Position numbers and translations under genes: made by a program
Shown here: positions 24,842 to 33,902 of the stretch, in pieces
Layout: each line of letters starts with the position of its first letter
Position numbering within the stretch: position 1 is the stretch's first letter
The notes under the pieces: generated by a model
Seen by the model: the letters and a program-made list of their open reading frames with translations, nothing else
What the model was told of the DNA's origin: nothing
Databases searched by the model: none
Source: Pseudomonas oryzihabitans
Lineage (GTDB): Bacteria; Pseudomonadota; Gammaproteobacteria; Pseudomonadales; Pseudomonadaceae
NCBI RefSeq assembly: GCF_007665395.1
Contig: NZ_VDND01000001.1
Location: 682,001-746,000 of the forward strand
DNA: 64,000 nucleotides
Direction of reading: 5' to 3'

Positions 24842-27841
24842 ATGACCAGACTCCAGTCCCCACCGGAGGCTGTCCCGCTCCCCCCGCTCGTGGTGATCGG
24901 CGCCTCCGCCGGCGGTATCGGCGTCATCCAGCAGCTGTTCGAGGCGCTGGGCGCTGAGCTGCCGTTCGCCTTCATCGTGCTCCAGCACCTACCACCGGGC
25001 AGTCCCAGTGGCCTATCCGGGCTGCTCCAGCACTGGACGGCGATGCCGGTCCAGGCGGCCGAGCGCGGTAGTCACCCGTGGCCCGCCAGGGTCCATCTAC
25101 CCTCCCCCGACGCTATCCTCACCCTTGAGGATAGCCGCTTCCATACCCGCCCCGCCGATGGCGGACAACGGCGTCCGGGAACGGATGCCATCGATGCCTT
25201 CCTGGAAAGTCTCTCGCCCCTGGAAGCCGCCCGTACCGTGACGGTGATCCTCTCCGGCAGCGGTATGGACGGCACCGCCGGCGCCATCCACATTCGCCAG
25301 TGCGGCGGCACGGTCATCGTCCAGGACCCCGCCACGGCCGCCTACGAGAGCATGCCCAATGCCATCTCCCAGCGCGGTCTGCACCAGTTGGCCCTGCCGG
25401 TCGAGGGGATCGCCCGCTATCTACGCGAATGCGCCGCGCCGGACCACGCCTGGCCGACCGCCGCGCAGCCGCCGACCGCGCTGGAGGAGACCCTGAAGCA
25501 GATCCTGGACCTGATCCGCCGCCAGGCCGCCTTCGATTTCACCGGCTACAAGACGTCCCCTCTGCTCTGGCGCATCCAGCAGCGCATGGAGGTTCGCCGG
25601 GTCTGGGCCTTCGACGACTACGCCGCCCTGCTGGAGGACGACCCCGCCGAGCTGGTGGCCCTGGTCAAGGGCATCCCGGTCCACGTCACCGAGTTCTTTC
25701 GTGACCCCGAGGCCTGGGACACCTTGGCCGAGGAGGTGCTGCTGCCGCTGCTGGAGCAAACGGACGCCGAGCCGCTGCGCATCTGGATCCCTGCCTGTTC
25801 CACGGGCCAGGAAGCCTATTCGATGGCGATGCTGCTGGATGAGCTGCGCAGCGCTCACGGCCATACCAGGGAAGCCCAGTTGTTCGCCACCGAGCCGGCC
25901 CCGGAAATGCTGGCCAGGGCCAGCCGCGGGGCCTATCGCGGCACGGAGCTGGCGACGCTCTCCCCGGTGCGCCGGGAAAGATTCTTCTATGCGGTGGATG
26001 GTGCCTTCCGGGTCAAGCGCGCCCTGCGCGAGAGCATGGTCTTCGCCATCCAGGATCTGTTGCTCGATCCGCCGCTCGCGTCCATGGACCTGATCAGTTG
26101 CCGCAATCTGCTCATCTACCTCGAGCCCGAGACCATCGACCTGGTACTCCAGGTCCTGCACGGCGCCCTGCGCCCCGGTGGCTATCTGCTGCTGGGCAGG
26201 AGTGAAGCCTATTCCTTGCATCGGCGCGGTTTCGAGCCCCTGTCCCTGCGCTGGAATCTCCATCGCAAGGCGGGTTCCCTGGCCGAGCAGCGGTCGCTCT
26301 CGCACCCGGTCCGACCCGCGAGGACGACGCGCGCCGCCGAAGCCGAGCGCAATGCCCTGGAACACTTCAAGCTGCCGTCGGCGCTGATCGATGTCGAAGG
26401 CCAGGTGCTCCGGCTGTATGGCAATACCTCGGGCTTTCTCGGCCTGCCCGCCGGAGAACCGAGCTATCGGCTGCTCGATCTGGTCCCGCAGCCCTGGGTA
26501 GCACACCTGCGGCACCAGCTCACCCGTGCCCTGCACGGTGGCCGACCCTCCTTGATCGCCGGCTTGCCGGACCGCTTCGACCCCCGGCTGAGCGTGACCC
26601 TGCGCCTCACGCCGCTGGACGGCCCAGGCCAGCACGATCAGGTGCTGGTGTCCTTTATCCGCCAAACCAGCGAGCCGGGGTCGCCGGCCCTGGCGACGAC
26701 TCCTAGCGACGCCGTGCACGTGGAGGAAGCGGACTGGCGCGAGGCGATTCGCCTGTCCCAGGAAGAACTCGAAGCCTCGCGGGAAGAATTGCAGGCGCTC
26801 AACGAAGAGTTGAAGGCACTCAACGACGAACTCAAGGACGCCAATGAACACCTGCAACTGAGCAACGAGGACCTGAACCAGGCCAACGACTCCTTGCAGG
26901 GACATATCGAGCAGTTGCAGATGCAACGGCGGGTGCTGTCCTCGGGGTCGGTGATGACCCTGTGCCTGGACGTGACGTTGCGGATCCGCTGGTTCACCCC
27001 GGCGATGAGCGAGCTGCTGCCCTTGCGGCAGGCCGATACCGGGCGTCAGGTGCAGGATCTGGTGCCGAAATTTCTCGACCCTGCGCTGTTCGACGACATC
27101 CGCCAGGTGCTGGAGGACGGCGGAGCCCGCACCGCGGTAGTGTCTGCCCACGACGGGCGCTGGTTTCTCCGGCGGATCTGCCCGGATCCCGGCGACGATC
27201 AGGCCCTCATCGGCGTCGCCCTGACCTTCGCCGACATCACGTTGCGTACCCAGGCGGAGCTGGCGTTGCGCGAACGCGAGCGCCAGTTGAAACGCAATCA
27301 GCAGTGGCTCACGGCACAAAAGGAAGCCTTCCAGTCCGCCATGAAAGGCGAAAGCCTGAGTCAGTCATTGGGCATTCTCGTCCGCGCCCTGGTGACCGAG
27401 GCAGGTGACCAACGCCGCTGTGCCTTCTATCTGGCCCAAGGCGGCACTCTGACCCACGTGGTGGGCATGGCAGAAGGCTATGCGCAGGCGGTTGAGGGCT
27501 TCGTCATCTCCGAGGACTCCCTGTCCTGCGGACTCGCCGTCGCCCGCGGCGAGCCCGTGATCACGCGCGACGTGCTGGAGGAGCCGCTCTGGAAGCCCTG
27601 GTCCTGGCTGGCCCGCCGCTATGATTTCCGTGGCTGCTGGTCCTTTCCGGTCAAGACCGCGGAAGGCGACAGCCTCGGCTCCCTGGCGATGTATTTCGAG
27701 CATCCGCAACTGCCGGACGCCGTCGACCTGGAATTGGCCGCGGCCTTCACCCACACCGCGGCCATCATCATCTGGCGGCATCTGCAAGCCGACGACGAAG
27801 GCGCTGAGGCCAACAAGGCCCGCTTCCTGCCCAGCCACTGA
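24842..27841 (+). CDS. CheB-CheR-PAS-GAF fusion protein
   Basis: This 999-residue protein starts at the ATG at 24842 after AAGGA. Its N-terminus is a CheB methylesterase domain (Ser in VIGASAGGIG, His in VLQHLPPG, Asp in GSGMDGTAG) without a receiver. A CheR methyltransferase follows (ACSTGQEAYSMAMLL, ISCRNLLIYLEPE), then a PAS-like region. A long coiled coil comes next (about 640-700, repeated EELKALNDEL-type heptads), then a second PAS and a C-terminal GAF domain. Related fusions often end in a histidine kinase, but this one stops after GAF. It probably reads a cytoplasmic signal. The chemoreceptor gene downstream makes an adaptation role possible. Confidence 0.9.
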   Translation: MTRLQSPPEAVPLPPLVVIGASAGGIGVIQQLFEALGAELPFAFIVLQHLPPGSPSGLSGLLQHWTAMPVQAAERGSHPWPARVHLPSPDAILTLEDSRFHTRPADGGQRRPGTDAIDAFLESLSPLEAARTVTVILSGSGMDGTAGAIHIRQCGGTVIVQDPATAAYESMPNAISQRGLHQLALPVEGIARYLRECAAPDHAWPTAAQPPTALEETLKQILDLIRRQAAFDFTGYKTSPLLWRIQQRMEVRRVWAFDDYAALLEDDPAELVALVKGIPVHVTEFFRDPEAWDTLAEEVLLPLLEQTDAEPLRIWIPACSTGQEAYSMAMLLDELRSAHGHTREAQLFATEPAPEMLARASRGAYRGTELATLSPVRRERFFYAVDGAFRVKRALRESMVFAIQDLLLDPPLASMDLISCRNLLIYLEPETIDLVLQVLHGALRPGGYLLLGRSEAYSLHRRGFEPLSLRWNLHRKAGSLAEQRSLSHPVRPARTTRAAEAERNALEHFKLPSALIDVEGQVLRLYGNTSGFLGLPAGEPSYRLLDLVPQPWVAHLRHQLTRALHGGRPSLIAGLPDRFDPRLSVTLRLTPLDGPGQHDQVLVSFIRQTSEPGSPALATTPSDAVHVEEADWREAIRLSQEELEASREELQALNEELKALNDELKDANEHLQLSNEDLNQANDSLQGHIEQLQMQRRVLSSGSVMTLCLDVTLRIRWFTPAMSELLPLRQADTGRQVQDLVPKFLDPALFDDIRQVLEDGGARTAVVSAHDGRWFLRRICPDPGDDQALIGVALTFADITLRTQAELALRERERQLKRNQQWLTAQKEAFQSAMKGESLSQSLGILVRALVTEAGDQRRCAFYLAQGGTLTHVVGMAEGYAQAVEGFVISEDSLSCGLAVARGEPVITRDVLEEPLWKPWSWLARRYDFRGCWSFPVKTAEGDSLGSLAMYFEHPQLPDAVDLELAAAFTHTAAIIIWRHLQADDEGAEANKARFLPSH

Positions 27842-28240
27842 GCCCTGCAGGTCAGGCGTGACGTCCCGTCACCGGGAGGCTGACTCTAAGGGCGCCTCGC
27901 TAGGTAGCAGGCGCTGGCCAAGCGCTGCCGAGGCGAAAACCGGCACTGGCTCCAGCAAAAAGTCATCCTGCCCCCCCCCTGCCTGGCTCAGCGCGGGGGC
28001 CGGGCCGGGCCAACGAAGATACCCGTGACGTTACGCTAGGCTCCCTTAGCGATAGCTGGAGTGATCCGCAGTCCGCACCGACTTCCATCCTCAGCTCCGG
28101 GTTCCCTTCATCTCATCGTCAGACGAATGGCCAAGCGGCCAGGCCAGTCTTAAGCCGACGCTAAGCCGCCGCCCCATAAGGTGTGACCCACATCACACTC
28201 GATGCCACCTATAGGTCGGACTTATCCCGAGGGACACGCC
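27842..28240. other. Intergenic region with Vfr/CRP-type site
   Basis: These 399 bases hold no credible gene. A run of nine C residues sits at 27971-27979. A small inverted repeat (CGCTA at 28034-28038, TAGCG at 28047-28051) lies mid-way. The Vfr/CRP-like palindrome is at 28182-28197, and a TATAGG box at 28210-28215 could be the -10 of the chemoreceptor promoter. Confidence 0.5.
28182..28197. promoter_or_regulatory. Vfr/CRP-type binding site
   Basis: The sequence is TGTGA, six bases, then TCACA, an exact match to the symmetric CRP core that Vfr also recognises in Pseudomonas. It lies 43 bp before the start codon of the chemoreceptor and just upstream of a TATAGG element. cAMP-Vfr control of this gene is inferred. 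Confidence 0.6.
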
Positions 28241-29866
28241 ATGCTGCTGCGCACGCTCACTGTAGGTAGACGCTCGGCCATTGCCTTTTCGATTATCGTA
28301 GCAATCGTAATCGCATTAGGTTCCATTGCCCTGACCCAGATGCGCCTGCTACGGCAGTCCGAAATCGAGGTGGAAACCGATTGGATGCCGAGCGTCCGCC
28401 AAGCCGGTCACATGACCTCGGCCCTGCTCAAGATTCGCCTGGAAAGTGTTCGTGGTCTCGTCACCTCCGATCCCGCGCTTCGTCCGGCAACGGACCAGGC
28501 GCTGGACGATTCACGCCGCCTATTCGCCGGCTTGGTCTCGGACTACGCTCCCCTGGTTTCCAGCGACGAAGAGCTGCGCCTCTACCAGGCGGTTCAAGCC
28601 GGCTCCTCCCGCTATCTCGCCGTGCTGGACAATTTCGAAGACCTCCACCGCCGCGGTGATCTGCAGGGTGCTGCCGCCGTGGCCAACGGTGCCATGCGCG
28701 AGGCGGCAGAGCGCTTGCAGGACCAGATCGAAAGTCTCGCGGCGTTGAACGATAGGGGCGCCACGGCCTCGGGAATCGAGGCGAGTCGGATCTACGACCA
28801 TGGACTGGCCTGGACCAGCGGCCTGATCCTGTCAGCCCTGGTCGTCACCACCTTGCTGGCGGTCCTGCTGACCCGCAGCATCACCCTGCCCATCGGCGAC
28901 GCCCTCCGCATCGCCCAGCGAATCGCCAGCAAGGACCTGTCCAAGGACATTCAGGTGGAGGGTCGCGACGAGGCCGCCGGCCTACTGACCGCGCTTGCCA
29001 GCATGCAGGAGAATTTGCGCGGCACCGTCGCTCACCTGGCGGACAGTTCCAGTCAACTCGCCGCCGCCGCCGAAGAAATGAATGCTGTGATCGAGGACGG
29101 CAACCGCGGACTGCTGCGGCAGAACGACGAAATCAACCAGGTGGCGACCGCGGTGACGGAAATGAGCGCCGCCGTGGATGAGGTCGCCCGTAATGCCGAG
29201 GAAACGGCGGGCGCCTCGCAACACAGCAGCGCCCTTACCCAGGCAGGCCTGCAGCATGTCGGCTCGACGCTGGCGGCCATCGAGCAGCTCGCGCTGCAGG
29301 TCGGTCGAAGCAGCGGGCAGATCCAGACGCTGTCTGGCCGGGCCCAGGACATCAGCAACGTCGTCGATGTCATCCGCGCCATTGCCGAGCAGACCAACCT
29401 GTTGGCGCTCAATGCGGCCATCGAAGCGGCGCGTGCAGGTGATCAAGGGCGAGGCTTCGCGGTGGTCGCCGATGAGGTGCGCGCCCTCGCCCATCGCACC
29501 CAGCAGTCGACCCGGGAGATCGAGACGATGATCAACACCATCCAGCATGACTCGTCGGACGCCGTGACCTCCATGCAGCACAGCAGCCAGACGGCGGCAG
29601 ACTCCCTCGCCGTCGCCCGGGAAGCCAACGGTGCCCTGCTGGCCATCGCCAGCGCCATGGGTGGCATCAACGAGCGCAACGCGCTCATCGCCACGGCCGC
29701 CGAAGAACAGGCAGTGGTCGCCAAGGAGATCGACCGCGGCCTGGTCAGTATCAAGGACCTCTCCGATCAAAGCGCTGCCGGCGCCAGCCAGACCTCGGGC
29801 GCGAGCGGCGAGGTCTCCCGGCTCGCCGCTGGTTTGAGAGAAGTCGTGGCTGAGTTCGTCATCTAG
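28241..29866 (+). CDS. Methyl-accepting chemotaxis protein (four-helix-bundle sensor)
   Basis: The product is 541 residues from the ATG at 28241, preceded by GAGGGACACGCC. An upstream in-frame ATG at 28202 lies too close to the putative promoter. A first membrane helix ([19 protein letters not shown]) and a periplasmic four-helix-bundle region come first. A second helix near 190-210, HAMP, and a full signalling domain follow. The hairpin tip [18 protein letters not shown] is intact. A C-terminal CheR-docking pentapeptide is not seen (it ends EFVI). The ligand is unknown. Confidence 0.93.
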   Translation: MLLRTLTVGRRSAIAFSIIVAIVIALGSIALTQMRLLRQSEIEVETDWMPSVRQAGHMTSALLKIRLESVRGLVTSDPALRPATDQALDDSRRLFAGLVSDYAPLVSSDEELRLYQAVQAGSSRYLAVLDNFEDLHRRGDLQGAAAVANGAMREAAERLQDQIESLAALNDRGATASGIEASRIYDHGLAWTSGLILSALVVTTLLAVLLTRSITLPIGDALRIAQRIASKDLSKDIQVEGRDEAAGLLTALASMQENLRGTVAHLADSSSQLAAAAEEMNAVIEDGNRGLLRQNDEINQVATAVTEMSAAVDEVARNAEETAGASQHSSALTQAGLQHVGSTLAAIEQLALQVGRSSGQIQTLSGRAQDISNVVDVIRAIAEQTNLLALNAAIEAARAGDQGRGFAVVADEVRALAHRTQQSTREIETMINTIQHDSSDAVTSMQHSSQTAADSLAVAREANGALLAIASAMGGINERNALIATAAEEQAVVAKEIDRGLVSIKDLSDQSAAGASQTSGASGEVSRLAAGLREVVAEFVI

Positions 29867-29965
29867 CCGACGTCGGCTCGTCGATCCCTCTTCAGCCTCC
29901 CAGCAACGCCTCCCCCGTCGGCCAACCGCAGCGCCACATCGGTCGGGTAAAGACTGGGCAGGCGC

Positions 29966-30415
29966 CTAGCCGACGATCTTGAAGACCCCCTTCATCAGGG
30001 TGCGATGCCCGGGGAAGCTGCAGAAGAATTCGTAGGCCTCGTCGCTCTGCAACGCGGCCAGGGAAAAGGTCACGCTGTCGGTTTCGCCGCCACCGATCAG
30101 GCGGGTATGGGCGATGACCCGCGGATCCTTGGGCTTGAGATAGTCCTGGTCGAACCCGGCGCTGCCGCCGTCCACATCGATCGCCTCGGCATCACTGGCC
30201 TTGGCCAGCACCCAGTTATGCCCCATCACGCTCTTGGGCATGTTGCCCGAGTGGGTGAGGTGCAACGTGAAGGTCTGGCAATTGCGGCCGGCTTCGAGCG
30301 TCTGGACGCTGTAGGTCATCATGTCGGTGCCGTCTATCGTCGCCTCGCAAGAGGCGGCCTGGGCCCCCAGGGCGAAGGTGGTTAGGGCGGCGAGGCTGAG
30401 GATACGGAGCAGCAT
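29966..30415 (-). CDS. azu: Azurin, blue copper protein
   Basis: This 149-residue precursor has a 20-residue signal peptide. Counting from mature Ala1, all hallmark residues fall at the classical azurin numbers: Cys3 and Cys26 (disulfide), His46 in MGHNW, Cys112 and His117 in FFCSFPGH, and Met121. It is a periplasmic one-electron carrier. The ATG at 30415 follows AAGGATTACCCC. It lies only 14 bp past the pvdQ stop on the same strand, so the two genes are probably co-transcribed. That linkage is unusual and may connect azurin to copper- or redox-dependent pyoverdine maturation. Confidence 0.95.
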   Translation of the reverse strand: MLLRILSLAALTTFALGAQAASCEATIDGTDMMTYSVQTLEAGRNCQTFTLHLTHSGNMPKSVMGHNWVLAKASDAEAIDVDGGSAGFDQDYLKPKDPRVIAHTRLIGGGETDSVTFSLAALQSDEAYEFFCSFPGHRTLMKGVFKIVG

Positions 30416-30429
30416 GGGGTAATCCTTGA

Positions 30430-32667
30430 TCAAGGCTGGAGACGAAGTAACTGGAGCTGAGGATCGGCCTGGATCTGGCGTTCGGTGAACGGCAGCGTTG
30501 GCCAGACCTGGCGGGAGAACAGCAGCGTCTGGTCGCGGAAATGCGCCGACCGCGGATCGCTCGACTGGGAAAAGGCCAGCAGACCCCGCGCCTGGGGGCC
30601 GGCCGCGGTGAAACTCACCAACTGGATATAGCTGCTGCCCGACACCACTTCGCGATGATCGCCCTGCGCCTCGCTCTGGATGGCGTTGTAGATGCCCACC
30701 TGACCATCGCCCCCGGGGATGGGAATACCAGCGCTACGCTGCACCTCCCCCCAGGGCCGGGGCGTCCGCTCGGCGAGCGCCTCCGTCAGCCAGCGCTCCA
30801 GGCGCTCGTCGGCCCCTGCGCGGTCGAGCGCTATACCGGCGGGCGTGTGCAGCGGATCGGCGGGGTCGAAGGGACGCCGCCACAGGCTGGCATCCGCGGC
30901 CAGCCGCCGCATGAAGCCGACGAAGACCTGCAGCCCCGGTCCGGCCGTGACATTGGCGGTACCGTCCCAATTGGCGAGCTCCTGGCAGGCGGTCCGTACC
31001 GCCGGCGCACGGGCGGGCCGGGCACAATAGACCAGCAGATCCGGCAGCACCCAATCCCGGCTGGCCACGTTATTGGCCGTCACCAGTCGGCGCAGGTCAG
31101 CCGCGCTGATCCGTGGCATGGCAGCCAGGCGCGACAGCGCATAGCGCGTGCGACCGCCGAGGGGTTCACCCGCGCGGCTCACCAGCGGCGAAAAGCCGTC
31201 CAAAGGGCGGGCCGGGTCGGTCAACCAGGCGCTGTCATTGCTGTTCTGCAGGACGCCAGTGCCGGACAGCTGCGGTTGCAAGGCCGCCGGGACGATCCCT
31301 GGTTGACGCGCCCGCGGATCGATGCGCCAGGCGCAGGCGGCGAGATCACCGCGCAGTCCCGGCAGGCCATGGGCCGCCAGCTCGGGCAGCAGGCAGGCCT
31401 GCAGCTGCGCGGCATCCAGGTTGGGCACCACCGATAGATCGAGATAGGTGACCTGGCCACGGTCGTCCGCCGCCAGGGTGTTGACCCAGGGAATGCCCTG
31501 CCGGGTGGCGACCGCCCGGGTCAAGGCGGCAAGGCTGTCGGCGCGGTTGATGGCATCCCACTGGGCGAGCACCCGGGTGTTGTCCAGGTTGGCGTCGCGC
31601 AACGCCCAGGCTTGGGTCGCGGTCTCTTCCAACTGCCCCGGCACCCGGATCAGCGGACCGAAGCGCGAGACCCAGACGCTGCGCTCGAGGGTGCTGATCT
31701 GGCCACCGGGGTCTCGTACCGCGACCTTCACCCGGTCCTCGCGCAAGGGTAGCGACTGCCCGTCGACCTGATAATGCCGTGCCCGCTGCGGATCCAGGGC
31801 AAGCCGATAGAGGGTGAAATGCGCCGAGGTATCCACGGTGTGGGTCCAGGCCAGGTGCCGGTTGAAACCGATGTTCACCAGTGGCAAACCTGGCAGCGCG
31901 GCACCCATGACGTCGAGTTGCCCCGGTAGGGTGAGATGCAGTTGATAGAAGCGCAATGCACCCTGCCAAGGGAAATGCGGATTGGCCAACAACAGGCTGC
32001 GGGCCCCGGCAGCGCGGTCGCTACCGACGGCGACCGCGTTGCTACCGCGCTCCTGGCGCAGCCGACGGGAGCCGGCCTGCAGATCGGCCACGGCCTTCTG
32101 CACTGGTGCCGCTTCGAGCGGCACGGTCGCCGTCGCGAACGCCTCGCCGAACTGGCCGAGCCCGCCCTCCACCAGCAGGCGCCGCGTCAACCGGAGCAGA
32201 TCCGCGCGCACCAGCGGTCGTAGCCACGGCTGGTCGGCGCAGCCCAGCGGACTGGCAGGCGCCCGCACATAGCGATTGAAGCCGGCGACATAGCCATCGA
32301 GGCGGGCGGTCAGGGAAGCGGGTTGCGCCTGGTCGAACCGCCGCACCCGAGCCTCGCTGTTGACCCAGGTGAAGAGGACGTCGGACGCGAGATTAGGCAG
32401 CCCCGCCGAATTGGCCCCCTGCTCGCCCAGGTAGCGCGAGCGCTCACCGCGGGCAGTCATGGCTTCGTCCAGGAGCAGGCAGGCGTTGTCACGGGCATAG
32501 GCGTAGCCGATGCCAAAGCCGAGGCCGTACTCGTCCGCCGCCCGGATGTGCGGGATGCCGTACTGGGTCCAGCGGATCTCTACCTCAGGATCCGCCGCGA
32601 CTTGCGCGAAGCAGGATCCGACGCCTAATAGCGCGGCCAGCGGGAGGTACCGAAATGAAAGAAGCAC
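30430..32667 (-). CDS. pvdQ: PvdQ acylase, pyoverdine maturation Ntn-hydrolase
   Basis: The product is 745 residues when started at GTG 32667 (then LLSFRYLPLAALL), giving a clean signal peptide. The penicillin-acylase fold is clear: an alpha chain (WTQYGIPHIRA), a linker, and the self-processing nucleophile Ser209 in RQERGSNAVAVGS that begins the beta chain. In P. aeruginosa PvdQ removes the fatty acyl chain from the periplasmic pyoverdine precursor; it can also cleave acyl-homoserine lactones. An ATG at 32715 also opens the frame, but it lies inside the promoter spacer found here, upstream of the expected transcript start. Azurin follows 14 bp downstream. Confidence 0.92.
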   Translation of the reverse strand: MLLSFRYLPLAALLGVGSCFAQVAADPEVEIRWTQYGIPHIRAADEYGLGFGIGYAYARDNACLLLDEAMTARGERSRYLGEQGANSAGLPNLASDVLFTWVNSEARVRRFDQAQPASLTARLDGYVAGFNRYVRAPASPLGCADQPWLRPLVRADLLRLTRRLLVEGGLGQFGEAFATATVPLEAAPVQKAVADLQAGSRRLRQERGSNAVAVGSDRAAGARSLLLANPHFPWQGALRFYQLHLTLPGQLDVMGAALPGLPLVNIGFNRHLAWTHTVDTSAHFTLYRLALDPQRARHYQVDGQSLPLREDRVKVAVRDPGGQISTLERSVWVSRFGPLIRVPGQLEETATQAWALRDANLDNTRVLAQWDAINRADSLAALTRAVATRQGIPWVNTLAADDRGQVTYLDLSVVPNLDAAQLQACLLPELAAHGLPGLRGDLAACAWRIDPRARQPGIVPAALQPQLSGTGVLQNSNDSAWLTDPARPLDGFSPLVSRAGEPLGGRTRYALSRLAAMPRISAADLRRLVTANNVASRDWVLPDLLVYCARPARAPAVRTACQELANWDGTANVTAGPGLQVFVGFMRRLAADASLWRRPFDPADPLHTPAGIALDRAGADERLERWLTEALAERTPRPWGEVQRSAGIPIPGGDGQVGIYNAIQSEAQGDHREVVSGSSYIQLVSFTAAGPQARGLLAFSQSSDPRSAHFRDQTLLFSRQVWPTLPFTERQIQADPQLQLLRLQP

Positions 32668-32707
32668 GGAGGCGACACCTGCAAAAGCCCGACTTGATGC
32701 AGAGCAA

Positions 32708-32731
32708 ACGAGCATTTGCTGGAAAAATTTA
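32708..32731 (-). promoter_or_regulatory. Iron-starvation (PvdS) promoter of pvdQ
   Basis: Read on the minus strand, TAAAT at 32731-32727 is followed by exactly 16 bases and CGT at 32710-32708. This is the -35/-10 pattern of PvdS-dependent promoters. Transcription would begin about 32702, which leaves roughly 35 bases before GTG 32667. It shares bases with the divergent box at 32730. Confidence 0.8.
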
Positions 32732-32753
32732 AACTGGGCCAGCCGGTTAGCGT
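32730..32753 (+). promoter_or_regulatory. Iron-starvation-type promoter upstream of the fpvR-like gene
   Basis: TAAAC at 32730-32734, a 16-base spacer and CGT at 32751-32753 match the PvdS spacing with one change in the -35 element. The same TAAAC variant occurs before pvdF. It abuts the pvdQ promoter, and the two -35 elements overlap by two bases. The first gene downstream starts at 32868. Confidence 0.6.
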
Positions 32754-32867
32754 TTCTAGCGCAACGCTGGTGTAAAGAAGCGGAAAAATAGCCACAAGGC
32801 CTTTACGGCTTCCCCCTGAAACCGGTTAGCCTTGCCCCCTTTCCTCGCCGACCCGACCTTTCCGACC

Positions 32868-33845
32868 ATGACGCTTACCGCCGGACCTTCCGAGCAAGAC
32901 ATCGCGGACGCCGCCGTCGATTGGTGCATTCGGCTCCACGACGCCGACTGCACCGCCAAGGACCGCGCGGCCTTCGAGCACTGGCTCGCCCTGGATCCAC
33001 GGCACCGCCAGGAATACCAGCGGGTGGAGCGCACCTGGCAGCTCAGTGGGCTGATTCCGGCGCAGGCCAGCCCGGTCACGCGGCGCACCCGGCGACGTCG
33101 GCGCGGCCCGCTGGCGGCGGTGGCCTTGGTAATCCTGGGGACCTCCCTGGCGGGCTGGGGCGGGTGGGAACTGGGCTGGCTGCCCAACGACTATCATCGT
33201 TACCAGGCCGAACACGAGCTACGTCGGCTGATCCTGCCCGATGGCAGCGAACTGGAGCTCGATCAACGCTCCACCCTGAGCTTCGCCAACTTCAAGGACC
33301 GCCGCCAACTCTGGCTGAGCCAGGGCAGCGCCTATTTCCACGCCAGCCCTGACCGGGAACACCCCTTCCAGGTGCAAGCCGGCCAGGTGACAGTCACCGT
33401 GACCGGTACTCGCTTCAGTGTCCGCGAGTTGGGCGATGAGGTCCGGGTGACGGTGGCTGAGGGCTCGGTGAAGGTGGCAAGCAGCGCCCATGGCGAAGAT
33501 GCCATCCTCACCCCCGGCACCCAGGCCCGCTACCGAGCGGGGCTGGCCGAGCCCGAGGTCGGCGCGGTGGACCTGGATACCGCCCTGGCCTGGCGCAGTG
33601 GGCGGCTGGTACTCAACGACCTGACGCTGGCCGAGGCACTACCCCTCATCAATCCCTACCTGGATAGTCCTCTGGTACTGGCAGACGCCACCACCGGCCA
33701 ATTGCGCGTCGGTGGTGTATTCGGTACCGGCAATCTGCCGGCCCTGGTCAAGGGACTGCCACAGATCCTGCCGGTGACGATACAGGCAGAGGCCGACGGC
33801 CGGCTGAAGATCACCCGGCGTGCGCCAGCCGCGAAAAACCCTTAA
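32868..33845 (+). CDS. fpvR: FecR-family anti-sigma regulator, FpvR-like
   Basis: This 325-residue protein starts at the ATG at 32868 (MTLTAGPSEQD). The N-terminal cytoplasmic FecR region has the DWCIRLHDAD, FEHWLALDPRHRQEYQRVERTW pattern. One membrane helix sits near residues 78-96. The periplasmic FecR domain (RLILPDGSELELDQRSTL, RQLWLSQGSAYFHA, VTVTGTRFSVRE) and a C-terminal STN-like segment follow. Its place just before pvdRT-opmQ matches fpvR in P. aeruginosa. No ECF sigma gene lies beside it (fpvI is missing), so its sigma partners must be encoded elsewhere. FpvA at 53498 is the expected receptor partner. Confidence 0.82.
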   Translation: MTLTAGPSEQDIADAAVDWCIRLHDADCTAKDRAAFEHWLALDPRHRQEYQRVERTWQLSGLIPAQASPVTRRTRRRRRGPLAAVALVILGTSLAGWGGWELGWLPNDYHRYQAEHELRRLILPDGSELELDQRSTLSFANFKDRRQLWLSQGSAYFHASPDREHPFQVQAGQVTVTVTGTRFSVRELGDEVRVTVAEGSVKVASSAHGEDAILTPGTQARYRAGLAEPEVGAVDLDTALAWRSGRLVLNDLTLAEALPLINPYLDSPLVLADATTGQLRVGGVFGTGNLPALVKGLPQILPVTIQAEADGRLKITRRAPAAKNP

Positions 33846-33902
33846 ATCCGCATTCATGCCGCTCGTCTAGGGGGATAGCCTGAAAGGTACCCTCGGACAC
33901 CC

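Noticed and set aside
25421..27319. Minus-strand open frame (632 codons) inside the CheB-CheR fusion
   Set aside because: It is fully antisense to a gene with clear catalytic domains and has no recognisable domain of its own.
27971..27979. Run of nine C residues as a possible phase-variation tract
   Set aside because: It lies in non-coding DNA about 260 bp before the chemoreceptor start, with no promoter element around it.
29870..29881. GCCGACGTCGGC palindrome just after the chemoreceptor stop
   Set aside because: It has no loop or T-run, and short GC palindromes are common by chance in this DNA. It is too weak to call a terminator or operator.
32668..32715. ATG at 32715 as the pvdQ start
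   Set aside because: It lies within the 16-base spacer of the predicted PvdS promoter, upstream of the expected transcript start, and has no good ribosome binding site.
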